Assembly (NCBI RefSeq): GCF_000247695.1
Contig: NW_004624781.1
Span: forward strand, 6,455,974-6,519,973
Direction of reading: 5' to 3'
DNA from: Heterocephalus glaber
Lineage: Eukaryota > Chordata > Mammalia > Rodentia > Bathyergidae
DNA length: 64,000 nt
This document shows positions 1 to 10,974 of the stretch, piece by piece; positions within the stretch are counted from its first letter, which is position 1; each line of letters starts with the position of its first letter. The translations under genes were made by a program, and so were the position numbers. The notes beneath the pieces are model-generated. The model was given only the letters and a program-made list of their open reading frames with translations, was not told the DNA's origin and did no database searches.

Positions 1-171
1 CTTGGTCTGGTGGTCTGGTGTCCTCTGCGCCTTGGTAATGTGGAATCAGGTGGCTGCCTGTCTGCAGTGGGGTGATTCGGTGTCTTCCGTGGGACTCAGG
101 ACCTCGGTAGGGCGTGCACAGACCTGCCTGTCTGCAGCGGGCTGATTCGGCATGTTCCGCGGGACTGATTG
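1..171. repeat. Tandem repeat, about 70-bp period, at window edge
   Basis: Positions 56-97 and 126-167 are two copies of one sequence at an offset of 70 bp, each containing CCTGTCTGCAG, then TGATTCGG and TTCCG(T/C)GGGACT. Traces such as the repeated GGTCTGGTG lie in positions 1-55, so the array probably extends left of the window. Both full copies retain CpGs that differ by transitions. Confidence 0.75.
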
Positions 172-174
172 ATT

Positions 175-288
175 GGGTTTTTGAGACAGGGTCTTGCTAT
201 GTAGCCCAGGCTGGCCTCAAACTCACAGCAATCCTCCTGCCTCAGCCTCCCAACTGCTGGGATTATAGGCGTGTACTACGCCTGGCTC
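175..288 (-). repeat. B1-type SINE (7SL-derived), antisense
   Basis: The + strand reads TTTTTTGAGACAGGGTCTTG, then GTAGCCCAGGCTGGCC and GCTGGGATTATAGGCG, the reverse complement of a rodent B1 from A-rich tail to 5' end. It directly follows the 70-bp tandem repeat. Confidence 0.93.
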
Positions 289-291
289 TGT

Positions 292-3200
292 GCTAATCCT
301 TTTGTCCTTCCAGCCTCCTGTCCAGCAACAATTGTTCTGCCTGTTGTCATTAGAGATGAGGGTCCCTTTCCTTGAAGTTTGTATAAATGGAAACATGCCT
401 TTTGAATATGCTCTTGCTCTCTTTGCTTGTCTTCTTTCATGCAGCGTAATTATCCCTACTGGACAGGGAGGCTCTTATTTGGACTTTGCTGCTAATTCAT
501 GTCTTGGCTGAGTTCTCTTAAGCCCGTGCAGGTCAAAGCAAAAGCCTTGGACAGCACCTCTGCATTGCCGGGAGCTTGCTAGAGACACGGAGCCTCAGCA
601 TCTGCCCGGACCTCCTGGCTCAGGGTACAGTTTAGCAAGATCCCAGGCAATTCACATGCAGGGGCAGTTAGCAGGCACCCTGGGAGCTCTTGGGACCTCA
701 GCTTGCTTCTTTCCTTTCCCGTGCCGGGACTTCCGGTTCCGGGGAGTTGAATGACTGCGCTCAGTTAGGAGTTCATTGTCACCATCAGTCTCCATGTGGC
801 CTTGCTTTTGTTTCCCGGCCTCCTCTGTGCATTTTCTCCTTCCCTATCCTCCCTCCCACAGGCACCCACTCTATTGTGTTCGGAATATGTTCTAAAAGAC
901 ATGATAGGTAGTGTCATTCTGTGTTACTGTGTGTTTTCCATTTCCATACGTTTATTATGGACATATCTCCTTCCATTCCCAACTTTTCTCACTCAGGAGT
1001 GTGGTTTGCTATATTTCTCTGGGCAGTTCAGGATAAGGCTTCTTGAGTGGACTGAGTTCTCCATGGCAGGTTGTGCGTGTCTATCACCAGTTCCTCATCT
1101 GCTCCTCATGGCTGGGCCCCCTAAGGATGTCCCCAGGTCCGCTCTACCATAGACAGCTTCCTTCCTCCTGGCCCAGCCTGAGTCTCCAGTCTCCCAGTAA
1201 ATGACCCAGGTTGTCTGGGACTTCTCAGTGGAAAGACCCTGGCGAGTTGCAGGCACCAAACTGTCAGGCAGGAGGTCTGAATAGTTATGTTTTCCTTTGA
1301 GTTAAGTTTGCATCCGACACTGGGTCTGGTCTGAAACCCTTTGATAGTCTATGTCCCCGAGCCCTGCTCTTTTCCCCTGAGCTCAGGCAGTGCTTTAACT
1401 TCTGAAAGTTTTTTTTTTTTTTTCCTGTGAATAATACACCAGCTGCTCCAGGGAGCTGAAGGTTGCACCAGTTTGCAAGCCTGTTTAAAATCCCAATTCT
1501 GCAAACTCCAGAAGGGAGTGACAGTTCCTACTCCTGCGTAATCATTTATAGATCAGGTAATGATTTCCCTTTGGCTTCATGACAGTTCTGTTCTCAGGAG
1601 AGCTGGTCAGCTTGTCAAATACTGCTGATGTTCCCACTGGTGCGGGCTCTCAGAATCAAATGCTGGGACTCTATCCACCGTCCTAGCTCAGCCCTGGACC
1701 TACAACTGCAGGGAAAAGTCACTTCCTTCAAGGAACCTCAGGACTTGTGACAGGGGCACAGGGACCCACAGAGGTGACAGTTTTGGCCCAAACCGTCTTG
1801 CAGTGGAGAAGGCTGGGGATGTCAGGGGCTTCCTCTGTGAGTTAGGGGCCACCTAGAGGCTTCCAGTGGAATTCAGCAACTGCTAACAAGACCGTAGCAC
1901 GAGCCAGGCCGTGCCAGTTTAGAGGGTTAGGGTAGGGGATCTGGCTGGTTGCCCAGCACATTCCTCTAGAAGGTTCTTTGGTGGAACTTCTCCTCATGTT
2001 GGGACAGAGATCAGTACCCATGGCAGCCAAAGGATGGGCGGTGGGACCCCTGGATGGCTGTGAATTGAGCTCTGTTCTTGTTGCCTGGGCTGATGAGTAG
2101 CAAGCAGAAACAGTATCCCTCTCCCAGGATTGGACCGAAATAAAAATTTAATTAAGAAAAATGAGTCTCTGCCAGTGGCTCCTGAGGGCTGTCAGTGGAC
2201 ATGTGCTAGATCGAGCCATGTTGTCATAGACAGGATTAGGAAAGTGGGAGCCACTCGGTGCGCTCTTGGTGAAAGTGAGCAGATTCACTCTGCGGGACTG
2301 TTCTTTAGGTAAGCTCACCACCGGCATCTTTGGTGTTCATGGAACTGGAATGATCGTGGAAGTTACCAGAAGATAACAGAAGACTGCAAAGTTCTTATGT
2401 GGCTAAAGAGGAAATTGGCAAATTTCTGTTAGGTCTGCTATGTGTGTGAGCATTTGCACACACAGATGCAAGTGTGCATAAATTGTGCTTTCCTGCAAAT
2501 CTGTAGGACCTAAGAACTACATACAATTCTGGCTTTAGGAAGACTTTGATACTTAGATTCTCCTCAAAATGAATAGCTAACACATTGTATCCAATTTGTG
2601 CCTAAGTAATATGTTACTTTGTTTCTAATAATGATTTTTGTTAAGATAAAAATCTTCGCTTTAGCAGGAGAGTAACTCCACACATTAGGTTAATGTAGCA
2701 AACATTTACATCTTAATGAAAGATTCTGTAAAACCTGCATTTGTTAACATGTAAATGAGCAGCGACCAGGCAGAGCCTGAGGAGTCAGAGAAGGGAATTG
2801 AGATTGGGGACTCTTCTGCTGTGGCCCTGGGGTCCCAGCTAGGGCCACCAGGCAGGGGGCTGGGGCCTGCAAGCCTTTGTGGCCCCAGATTCTTCTACTG
2901 TATTTAAATGGGAGAGTCAGAGTGAAAATGTAATTAAATCTTGGCCACAGAGCTAGACAACTTAACTAGAGCCCCTCATGCTACATGCTCCAGAATTTAA
3001 TTTTCCAAATAAACTCAGTGTGGCTTTGATGCCCAGGGAGGATCAATAGAATGGAAATTGCTTGCAGTTTCCCCTAAAGTGCTACAGTGGATCGCTGCTC
3101 CCCCCACACCTCTTTTCTGCCAGAGAGCGCCTAGTGTTCATTCCAGGCACATATGATTGGAGGAAACGGAAAAAAATAAGTGACTAACGAAGGAAACTGT

Positions 3201-3545
3201 AAGCCCTGCTGAGGCGGGGATGAGACTCCACCAGGGAGGAAGGCACCTCATCCTACTCAGGAGGCTGGTGGTGGGCTTGACATGGCCTGAGAATGTGGGG
3301 ATCTTTTGCTCATCAGGCCACGTTCCCCATGAGGTCACCCAGAAGGGGAGCCAAGCCTCAGCTCCCAAGGGTGCTGCTGCCTGCCTACCTGCTCTGGAAT
3401 CTTGGGGGCCGTCCTGGGTCCTTTGTATTCTTGCACAGTACCCTCGAAGAGTATCGGGGTAGGAGGGGTCGGGAGGGGTCCCGCTGACTCTGGCTTGCCT
3501 GTTCCTTTGGGGCTCAGATAGCAAATGCTAACCTCGACTGGCAGA
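292..3545. other. Unassigned intronic/upstream DNA
   Basis: No exon recognised. About 375-465 (TATAAATGGAAACATGC and the following CTTCTTTCATGCAGC) resembles an old L1/ERVL-type dispersed repeat of uncertain family. A poly-T run lies at 1,409-1,423. Positions 2,600-3,060 are AT-rich with TTTAAAT and TAATTAAAT motifs inside GC-rich surroundings. The rest shows nothing I can name. Confidence 0.5.
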
Positions 3546-3558
3546 CTATTTGGAGTTT

Positions 3559-3640
3559 GTTTTGTTTTTGTACTGGGGATCAAACTCCAGACCTTGTGCT
3601 TTCGTGGCAGGCGGAGGAACCACTGAGGTAAATCCCCAGC
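3559..3640 (-). repeat. ID-type tRNA-derived SINE, antisense
   Basis: The + strand reads TACTGGGGATCAAACTCCAG, ACCTTGTGCTTTCG and GAGGTAAATCCCCAGC, the reverse complement of an ID element with tRNA-like A and B boxes. Flanks CTATTTGGAGTTT (3,546-3,558) and CTATGTGGAGTTT (3,641-3,653) match at 12 of 13 positions and are the probable target duplication, so this is an older copy than those at 40.4, 50.2 and 50.9 kb. Confidence 0.92.
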
Positions 3641-3653
3641 CTATGTGGAGTTT

Positions 3654-5867
3654 TGATGTGAGTTTTCAACTGCAGAGTTAACCTTACTGGGGCAGATCCC
3701 GTGCCCTGTTTGTTCCTTTGGGGAGATACCAAGGAGCTCCCTCAGGTGCCATGAAGGAGGGACCTTGGAGCGAGTTTCTGGGATCATAGTCCCCTTGCCC
3801 CAGGGACGGCTCAGGAATCCCTCATGTGGTCCCAGCGTTGGCAGATAGGTAGGGACAGGGATGCAGGAGGAGTGCAGTCTGCAGACCTCTCCTGGGCATG
3901 GTTTGTGTGTGACTCGGGGCTGGGCTCTGTGTGCGGGGTGGGCAGCAGGTGCAGAGGTGAATGAGACTCAGTCCTAGGAGTTTATAGATTAGACTCGAGC
4001 ACCCATGGCTTCATTCTGGTCAGGGCAGGTGCCTTCAGGAATCTGGACCCGGGTTGAGTAGTCTCCATATCTTATATTTGGGGAAAGTGAGGCAGGGAGG
4101 TGGTTTTCCCCTGCACACGCTGTCTGACATTTTAGCAGGCAGTTCCTCTTGGCTAGAGCTGGCTCAGGGCCAGATTTTGAATGGAGATTCAGAACTGAGG
4201 TAGGGGAGGGCCTGTCCCTGGGGCTCCCCAAGTTCCCGCTCAGCTCCTCTGCTTCCCCCTCCCCTGGTGGAATAGGTTCCAGTCCCCAGGCCCCTACAGC
4301 AGGGCCTGTGACACTTCCTGGGCCGACAGATTGACCCTGTTTTGAAATATCCAGAGAGTGAAAGTTCTGGGAAATTAATTAGTGTCAGTAGACACTGGCT
4401 ACCCAGAGGCTGTGCAAATTTATGGGATTTTGTTTCCTTTTTGTCATGGAATAAGTTGTCAGCATGTGTGTTGATTGATTTCCTGCTAAATTCTTCTATG
4501 TCTTAAAAAAAAAAATGGAAATGCTCAGCGTTTGGAGTCCCTGGAAACATTTTAATGAACTTCCTTCTGGAGCAGAACAGCTGGCTCTCCTAGGTGTCCT
4601 GTCCCCTCGCCCGGTCTGTGTCTCTTGCTTCTCAGGGACCCCAGGATGGCTTGTGGGGGCAGCAGGGTCAGGGCAGGCACTTGTGAGGCGGAGTGTCCTT
4701 AAATTCTTCTGCCCTGGGGAGGTCCAGAGGAGGTTCAGACCTGTGAGCAGGCAGCCGTGTAGACGCCCGGGGTGGGGGTGTGTGTGTGTGCCCTGCACGA
4801 TGATAATAGGAAGAGTGGTTTCCCTGGGAGGCCCCCTGCCCTGGACTGCCTGGGGTGGACCTGGCAGCTGCTTGGTGCCCCTTCCTCTGGCCTGTTTGCT
4901 TCCCAAGTCAGATCCCGTCCCTCTCAGCTCTGGTGGGGACCAGGGCAGGATGCGCAGTGTTGCTTTTTGGAGCTGATGATATTTACAGAGCTTCAGCGGA
5001 GGTGAAATTGAAAAAACAAAAACACAGCCGTTACTAATTCCAAATGTGACGTCCCTCCTCTCATCCCACCCCTTGGAAAGCTGAGGAGAGGGATTATTGA
5101 GTATGTGACACGGGCGGAGAAAGATGACCGCGCATATTAAGCAAGCGGAGAGTGATTGCTGGGTGCATGATGGAAGGGGAGATAGTCACCACAAAATTAA
5201 ATCCCCCCAAATGCAGCAGAAAATAATTATTGTCCAGACATTACTGGCTTGACATATAGTGAGTTTCCTATTTTTGAAAGCCTCCTGTAGTTTCTGGATA
5301 ACCCATTTAGCTGTCTGTACCCCACTCCCCCCATCCTCCCTGTGAACTTTCCTTGGCTTTTGAACCCCTTGTGGCTATTTTCCCAGCCATAGGTAGGAAT
5401 AATTTCTGGGAGCACGAGGACCCTCCAGTGATCTCCAGGGTTTTCTGAGTTTCCTTTGGTCACGTCAGCAGAAGTCTCCCGCATTCTAGGGCTCTGCAGT
5501 GTTCGCTGTCTCTCCTCTCTCTCTCTCCTGAGCTCAGCTGCAGATCAAACAAGACGGGGTGGGGGGTGGGGGAGACAGGGCCTCAGGACGGCCCCTGAGG
5601 CATCTCACTGTTTGAAGGTAGCAGTTGTGAGGACATTCTCTGGGTGCCGGGCGATTGTCAGTGTGACTGTGTCCTTCCAGGCTCTGGGGTGACCGCAGTG
5701 TCCAGGGCCATGTCTCGGGCAGGCAGGGACCCCATCTTGTTGTCATTGGTGGCCACCATTTCAGGGTCCTTCCTCAAGCAGAGGACTGGGGAAAGTGGGC
5801 TGACCCTACAGCAGGAAAGAATACGCGAAGCCAGAGGAAGCGTCTTCCAAAAGCAAGCCTTAGCTCT
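3654..5867. other. Unassigned intronic/upstream DNA
   Basis: No exon recognised. About 4,040-4,190 may be a worn antisense MIR. Positions 5,100-5,240 form a moderately AT-rich island ending in AAATAATTATTG. A 9-A run lies near 4,505. Nothing else is recognised. Confidence 0.45.
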
Positions 5868-6212
5868 TAGCTGTCCCCAGACCTGTGGTACCAGGGACCA
5901 GTTTCATAAAGACAGTTTTTCCATGGACGAGGGGGTGGTGGTTTTGAGATAAGTCAAGTGCATTGTATTTATTGTGCACTTTACCTCTATTTTTGCATTA
6001 GATGCATAAGGAGTGCACAACCCAGACCCCTTGCACTCGTAGTTCACAGTAGGATCTGCACTCCTGGGAGAATCTAATTCCACACTGATCTGACAGGAGG
6101 GGGAGCCCAGGTGGTGATGGGAGCCATGCAGCTTTGCTTCCTGCCATGTGGCCCAGGTCCTAACAGACCACAGATCAGTACTGGTCTGTGGCCAGGGGTT
6201 GGGGACGCTACC
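5868..6212. mobile_element. Fossil hAT-type DNA transposon (non-autonomous)
   Basis: The left end reads GTCCCCAGACCTGTGGTACC and the right end reads CTGGTCTGTGGCCAGGGGTT followed by GGGGAC, imperfect inverted repeats of the CAGGGGTCCCCAAC type seen in a common mammalian hAT family. The interior has the expected motifs: GACCAGTTTCATAAAGACAG, TTTATTGTGCACTTTA and CTGATCTGACAGGAGGGGGA. No transposase is encoded. The exact family name and the 8-bp target duplication could not be confirmed. Confidence 0.75.
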
Positions 6213-8301
6213 CCAAAGCCCTTTCTGCAGTGATGAAAATGATCTGTGTCCATGCTGTCCTGTCCGATGACCATTGGCCCCGGATGGCCACCAAGCAGTA
6301 GAGATGTGGCTGTTGTGACCAAGAACCCGAGGCTGTAATTTTATTTACTCATACTTTAATCAACGTAGGTTTGAAGCAGCACCCAAGGCCATGGTGGAGA
6401 ATGGTCCAGGGGTTGGGGCTTTACCTCCTTTGGGGTGAGCTGTGGCGGCCCTCAGAGCAGCTCCTTCCAACAGCTGTGGCCCAGGGCATCCTGTTGTGAC
6501 TCTGTTTTGGGACAGGGATCTCTTGGTTGGATCCAGAGTGCTGTACCTGGGTTCAAGGCCCCGCCTCTCCTTGTCATGTGCAGCCACACACTCACCAGAT
6601 CCAGCGTGGGGTTTTACAGAAGACCCCAGAAAACCCTGGCCCAGTGGGGATGGAGGAGAACCTGGTCTCCCTGGGCCTCCCAGCAGCTTCCCACACCAGG
6701 CCATCATGCACAGGGGTGGGCTTTCTCTTCATCGAGCCCTAGGCACAGCCATAGTTCTCTCTGAGACTGGGCAGGGATGGAGCTGTCCCCAGACAGCGAC
6801 CCTATCCCTCTCTTCCTGTAGCCCTTGTCTCCGGCCTCAGCCTTCCGCTTAGGGAGCTGTGAAGAGTGTTTTCCTGCTCCATCCATCTGAAGACGGCCAT
6901 GGGAAAAGGATTTGCTGATGATTGTGGGATTTGAGCCAAGAGTACATGAATTTGGCACTTTCCTCAGGCTCCCAATCCCTATGGAATCACTGAGACCAAG
7001 CCGGAATGAGGCACCAGGAGCAGACCCCCATCCCTGGCCCCATGACCCTCACCCAGTGCCATGCATCAGGTGCTGGGAGGGGCCCCTGGGTCACGGGGAG
7101 AGGGTACATGGGAGCCCAGGCCTCAGGTCACAGAAGGGGACATGGCTGGCCTGTCAGAGGACAGTGCAGCAGCCGGGCCCGAGTACTACATACATGGGAT
7201 GTGGACCCGAGCAGCTGGATGGGCTGCTGATTGGCGGGAAACTGTCCAGGCGAGGTCCCTGCTGGAAGTGGGTGGCCGGGGCTTCCCTGCAGGGTGATGG
7301 CTCCCACAGGTCTGGTGGGAAGGTGGCATCGACCTTTTGGGGACAGCTCATGGAGCCTGAGTTCCCTGTGGGCTTCGCCGGTCTCTTCCCAGGGGCAGGA
7401 AGGGGTTGAACAGGTATTTTATGGCCACAGACGAAGGTTGAGCAGAGATTCATTGACTGACTAATCGCCTTTGGTCATGAGGAATTCCATAGAAAGGGAG
7501 GCCTTTGGTGGGAATTTGGACCCCAATCTGTTGACTCAGTAGGGCTGGACAGTGGCCCAGGGCTCGGCACATTCAAGAGGAGGTGCAGATACATTAGAGC
7601 ATAGGAGAAAGTGTCCCAGGCCCAGGCATCCTGCAGGCAGACGGCCAAGGTCTGGAGGGTGCCTCGTAGTGGGCGTTGATGCTGCTGTCCCTGCGTAGGG
7701 TGGGTTCTTGGGCCCCAGTGGCACCTGGCCACATATGCAGGGGTGTCTGGCTAGGCAGAGGTGGAGAGGGTGGCTGAGAAGTCAGGCTAGCTTAGACACT
7801 GATCAAGATACCTGAGTTCGGCGGCAGCCCTGCTGTGAACTTGTCCCGTGGCCTAGGCAGGCCCCAAGCCTCTCGGATCCTCAGTTTCCTCCTGGGTCAA
7901 GTGAGACAGACAATGGGGCTCCCTCGGGAAACAGGGGACACTGGGTAACTCTGGGGTCCTGGAACACAGAGCCTGTTTACAAAGCGTTGCAGATACAGGG
8001 GTGGGGTGGCAGCGGGGCTGCTTCCCGTGGGGGAGGGAGCAATAGGAGTGGGGCCACAGCCAGCCCAAGGCAGCCCCGACGGGGGGCCGGGCCTCCAGGA
8101 CACAGCGCCCCCTCTGCTGCCAGGGCTCCTCTTGGGCAGGCCAAAGCCAGAGCAGAGTGCACGGCGTTCCTTGCCGCTGTACCATGTAGTCTACCTCCCG
8201 GGCCTTGAGCAGGCTGGGCAGTGAAAATGGGGAAGGGCAGAGTCTGTAGGAAGTGGATGAGGTGGTCCTCCAGCTTGGGGATAGAGCACAAGGGGGAGGC
8301 A
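6213..8301. other. GC-rich unassigned DNA
   Basis: No exon recognised. Many overlapping open frames on both strands reflect high GC, not coding. A MIR-like fragment at 7,800-7,915 is listed separately. Confidence 0.45.
7800..7915 (+). repeat. MIR-like SINE fragment
   Basis: Diagnostic order: a CTGTGAACTTG motif where MIR has CTGTGTGACCTTG, then CCTCAGTTTCCTC, followed by a degraded AATGGGG. Sense orientation, heavily diverged. Confidence 0.55.
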
Positions 8302-8506
8302 GGAGCCGGGTGTGGTGGTATAGGGCTATAATCCCATCACTCTGGGAGGCTGAAGCAGGAGGATCGCAAGTTCAAGTCCAGCCTGGGCAATTTTAGTGAC
8401 TTAATGCAACCCTGTCTAAAAATGAAAAATCAAAAAGGGCTGGGGATGTAGCTCCATGTGAAGGCCCTGGGTGCAATGCCCAGTACCGAAAGAAAAAAAA
8501 AAATAA
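8302..8506 (+). repeat. B1-dID-like composite SINE, full length
   Basis: It begins AGCCGGGTGTGGTGGTATAG, continues through GGGAGGCTGAAGCAGGAGGA and CAGCCTGGGCAATTT, then has a second tRNA/ID-like unit GGGCTGGGGATGTAGCTC and an A-rich tail. This fused structure is the main clue to a non-murid rodent. Similar copies lie at 14.69, 16.03, 27.94, 33.42 and 63.79 kb. Confidence 0.92.
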
Positions 8507-8507
8507 G

Positions 8508-10477
8508 CAAGGCCAGGCCAGGTGGATTTTGCTGCCGTTGGGTCTCTGCTCTTGCAGTGCCTCCCACCTGCCCAGGCGAAGCTGAGCAAACTGACGATTC
8601 CACCTGCCCCGGAGGAGGCGGAGGGCTGTCTCCCTGGCTGCGCCATCCACTGCCACCATCCGTCACTCTGCCACCACGTGAAGTCGTGATAGATTAGAGC
8701 ACATTAGGCTCTCGTCCTGTGGGCCTGGAAGCCAGGCCTTTACCAGTGGGCGCAGGGCCTGGCGGCAGGAGAGGAGCGGGTGGCTGGAGGCACCGGGAAT
8801 TGATGAGCACTCAGAGATGCGGGGATATTGAACTCATTCCTTAAATCAATCCCTAACCAAGAAGGATGAGGGAATGAAATTTGGGACAATTAGTGGATAA
8901 TGATGACCTTGTGAAAAGAGCTGCTAGGGGTTGTGAAGGTGGGGGAGAGGGCCGAGAGCCCCTCTTCCCCACCTGTCCATGGCCTTCTGGGTCCGGCCGG
9001 GCTTTCCTCTCTCTCTGCCCTCTCCTGGGGGCGGGGCAGGACTCTGCCTGGCTGTCCCTCCCCTCCCCTGCTCGGCCTGGCCGTTCCATGGTGGCCTGTG
9101 GTCGCCATGGCACCCACAGAAGCCGCAGTGGCCACAGGGGCTGCCCTCTGAAGGAAACTTCTTCAGTGGCTTCTCCGAGGAGAGCCTGAGCCAAGGATTC
9201 AGGCCCGTGGCTTATCTTAGGGTGCCCTTGAGAAAGGAGCTGGGCAGGGAGAGAGGGGAGGGAGGCAGGCTGGGGAAGAGGAAGCGTCACGCGAGCGCAA
9301 GGCCTCACGCACAGCCCAGCTTCACCCTGTCCTAGGCGCAGGGTCCTGGAGCCAGAGCCAGGCCCCACAGTGTCCTCCAGGCGGGCCTGGGCCGCTCTCA
9401 CCTGGTCCGTCACTGCCTGAGCGCTGTCAGGAGGGGACCTGCAACCTCTGGACAGGGGACACCGCTCCACACAGGGCAGTGTGGGGGTGGAGGTGAGGAC
9501 AGGGAGTGGGTCTCTGGTGCCCACCTCCCAGCAAACAGGGAAGGGTCCCCTGACAGGGCCCTGTCACCGGTATGGACCGACAGTGATAAGAGTCCCAAGT
9601 GTTGCGTGCCACCTCACACCCTAGGAAGCGCTTTCTCCAGATTGTAGCATTTTGTCCTCACAACAGTTTCCGTAGCAGGAAAGGCTTGATCTGCACTTGA
9701 GCAACAGGAATCTGTGGTCCCAGAGCCCACGAGCAGTGGCCGGGCTGGGACCTTAGCCCCTGCCACTTTCTCACCTTGCGGCTCTTCCTGGTGGAACAGG
9801 AAGTGGGCCTGCATGGAGTGCGCTACTGTCCTTGTCATCTGTCCAGTTCTCGACTCAGCCCTCATCCTGGCTGTTATCATTGTGATTGCAGGGGCCAGGC
9901 CGCTATGTCTTTAATGCAGCCTTTTAGACAGAAAGGAGCTACACTTCATTTAAAATGACAAGCGCAGTTTCTTTCTGAATTTTTTTTTTGGCAGTTGATC
10001 TCTTAGTGAATTATATCTGACAACCCCAAATAAATTATGCCCAAGATTTATGCTTTCAGTGGATGTGTGGGGCTCAGCTCCTGGGTGGCGGGGCGAAGGG
10101 GCTTTGAGGGGGACTGGCTGGCCGCGAAGCCGTCTGTATGTGGCCGGGAAGCTCCTGTGGGTAGGAAGGGACAGGGTGGCCTGGGTGCCAGGTCAGGGTG
10201 GGGTGATTCTGGTCCAGGACGCTGCCTTCTTCTCTAGGATTGACCACAAGGAGGAAAATGAAACGAGGTGGGCAGGAGAGCTTGTGATAAGGAACCAAGG
10301 ACGTGGCCTCTTTGAAAGTTTCCCAAGAGGAGATGTCAGCATTGGCACAGGCCGCCAGATTTACTTTAGCTATTACTATGGATGAATAATTATGGGCAGG
10401 CCGGCGAGATCCGCGGGTTCATAGGAGGTTAATTGGGAATAATGGGTTTCATTCCAAACTGTGTGAGAAATGATACT
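8508..10477. other. Unassigned DNA with one MIR-like piece
   Basis: No exon recognised. An antisense MIR-like fragment lies at 9,625-9,765. The region 9,945-10,050 is AT-rich (TCATTTAAAATGAC, AATTATATCTG). Long open frames at 8.85-9.52 kb on both strands have no recognisable domain. Confidence 0.45.
9625..9765 (-). repeat. MIR-like SINE fragment, antisense
   Basis: TTTTGTCCTCACAACAGTTT is followed by a degraded GAGCAACAGGAATCTG and then CGGGCTGGGAC, matching the order of a reverse-complement MIR (low-order start through final CCAGGATT-like block). Confidence 0.5.
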
Positions 10478-10502
10478 GAGAGAGAGAGAGAGAGAGAGAG
10501 AG
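10478..10502. repeat. (GA)n microsatellite
   Basis: About 12 uninterrupted AG dinucleotides. Confidence 0.95.
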
Positions 10503-10839
10503 AATCTGCCTGAGTGCTTGTGTGTTCTGGCCTCACAGATGTGGCTCAGGTGGCCGTGCCCGAGCTGCTGGGGTCCAGACATCTGGGTCTGGGTCTTTGT
10601 TAGGCAGAGGGTGGGGACCAAAGCCAGGGAGATGAGGTGGCTCATTTGTGTCCCTTCCCCTTCTGTGCGTGTCCCCCCTCCGTGAGGCCAGCAGTGGTGA
10701 ACAGAAGGGCATGTGGTGGTGGAGGCGGGCATCACCCAGCCCAGTGTAGTTCTGCAGAAATAACAGTGCCAGCCACAGATTCCAGCCAGAAGCACAATTT
10801 TAAATTTTTTAGTAGCTGCATTAAAAAAAGGTAGATAGA

Positions 10840-10966
10840 AGCCTGGTGTTTATTTGGCGGCATATGCCTGTAATTGCGGCACTTGGAAGGCTGAGGCAGG
10901 AGGACTGTGAGCTCAAGGCCAGCCTGGGCTACAGAACAAGATCCTGTCTCAAACAAACAAAAAACC
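10840..10966 (+). repeat. B1-type SINE
   Basis: Contains GCCTGTAATTGCGGCACTTG, GGCTGAGGCAGGAGGACTGT, CCAGCCTGGGCTACAGAACA and an A-rich tail with CAAA units. No second ID-like unit, so it is a plain B1 rather than the composite form. Confidence 0.92.
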
Positions 10967-10974
10967 AACGAGGT

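Noticed and set aside
8853..9524. Minus-strand open frame of 223 codons
   Set aside because: Low-complexity Pro/Arg/Gly-rich translation with several overlapping frames on both strands; no family resemblance or exon boundaries.
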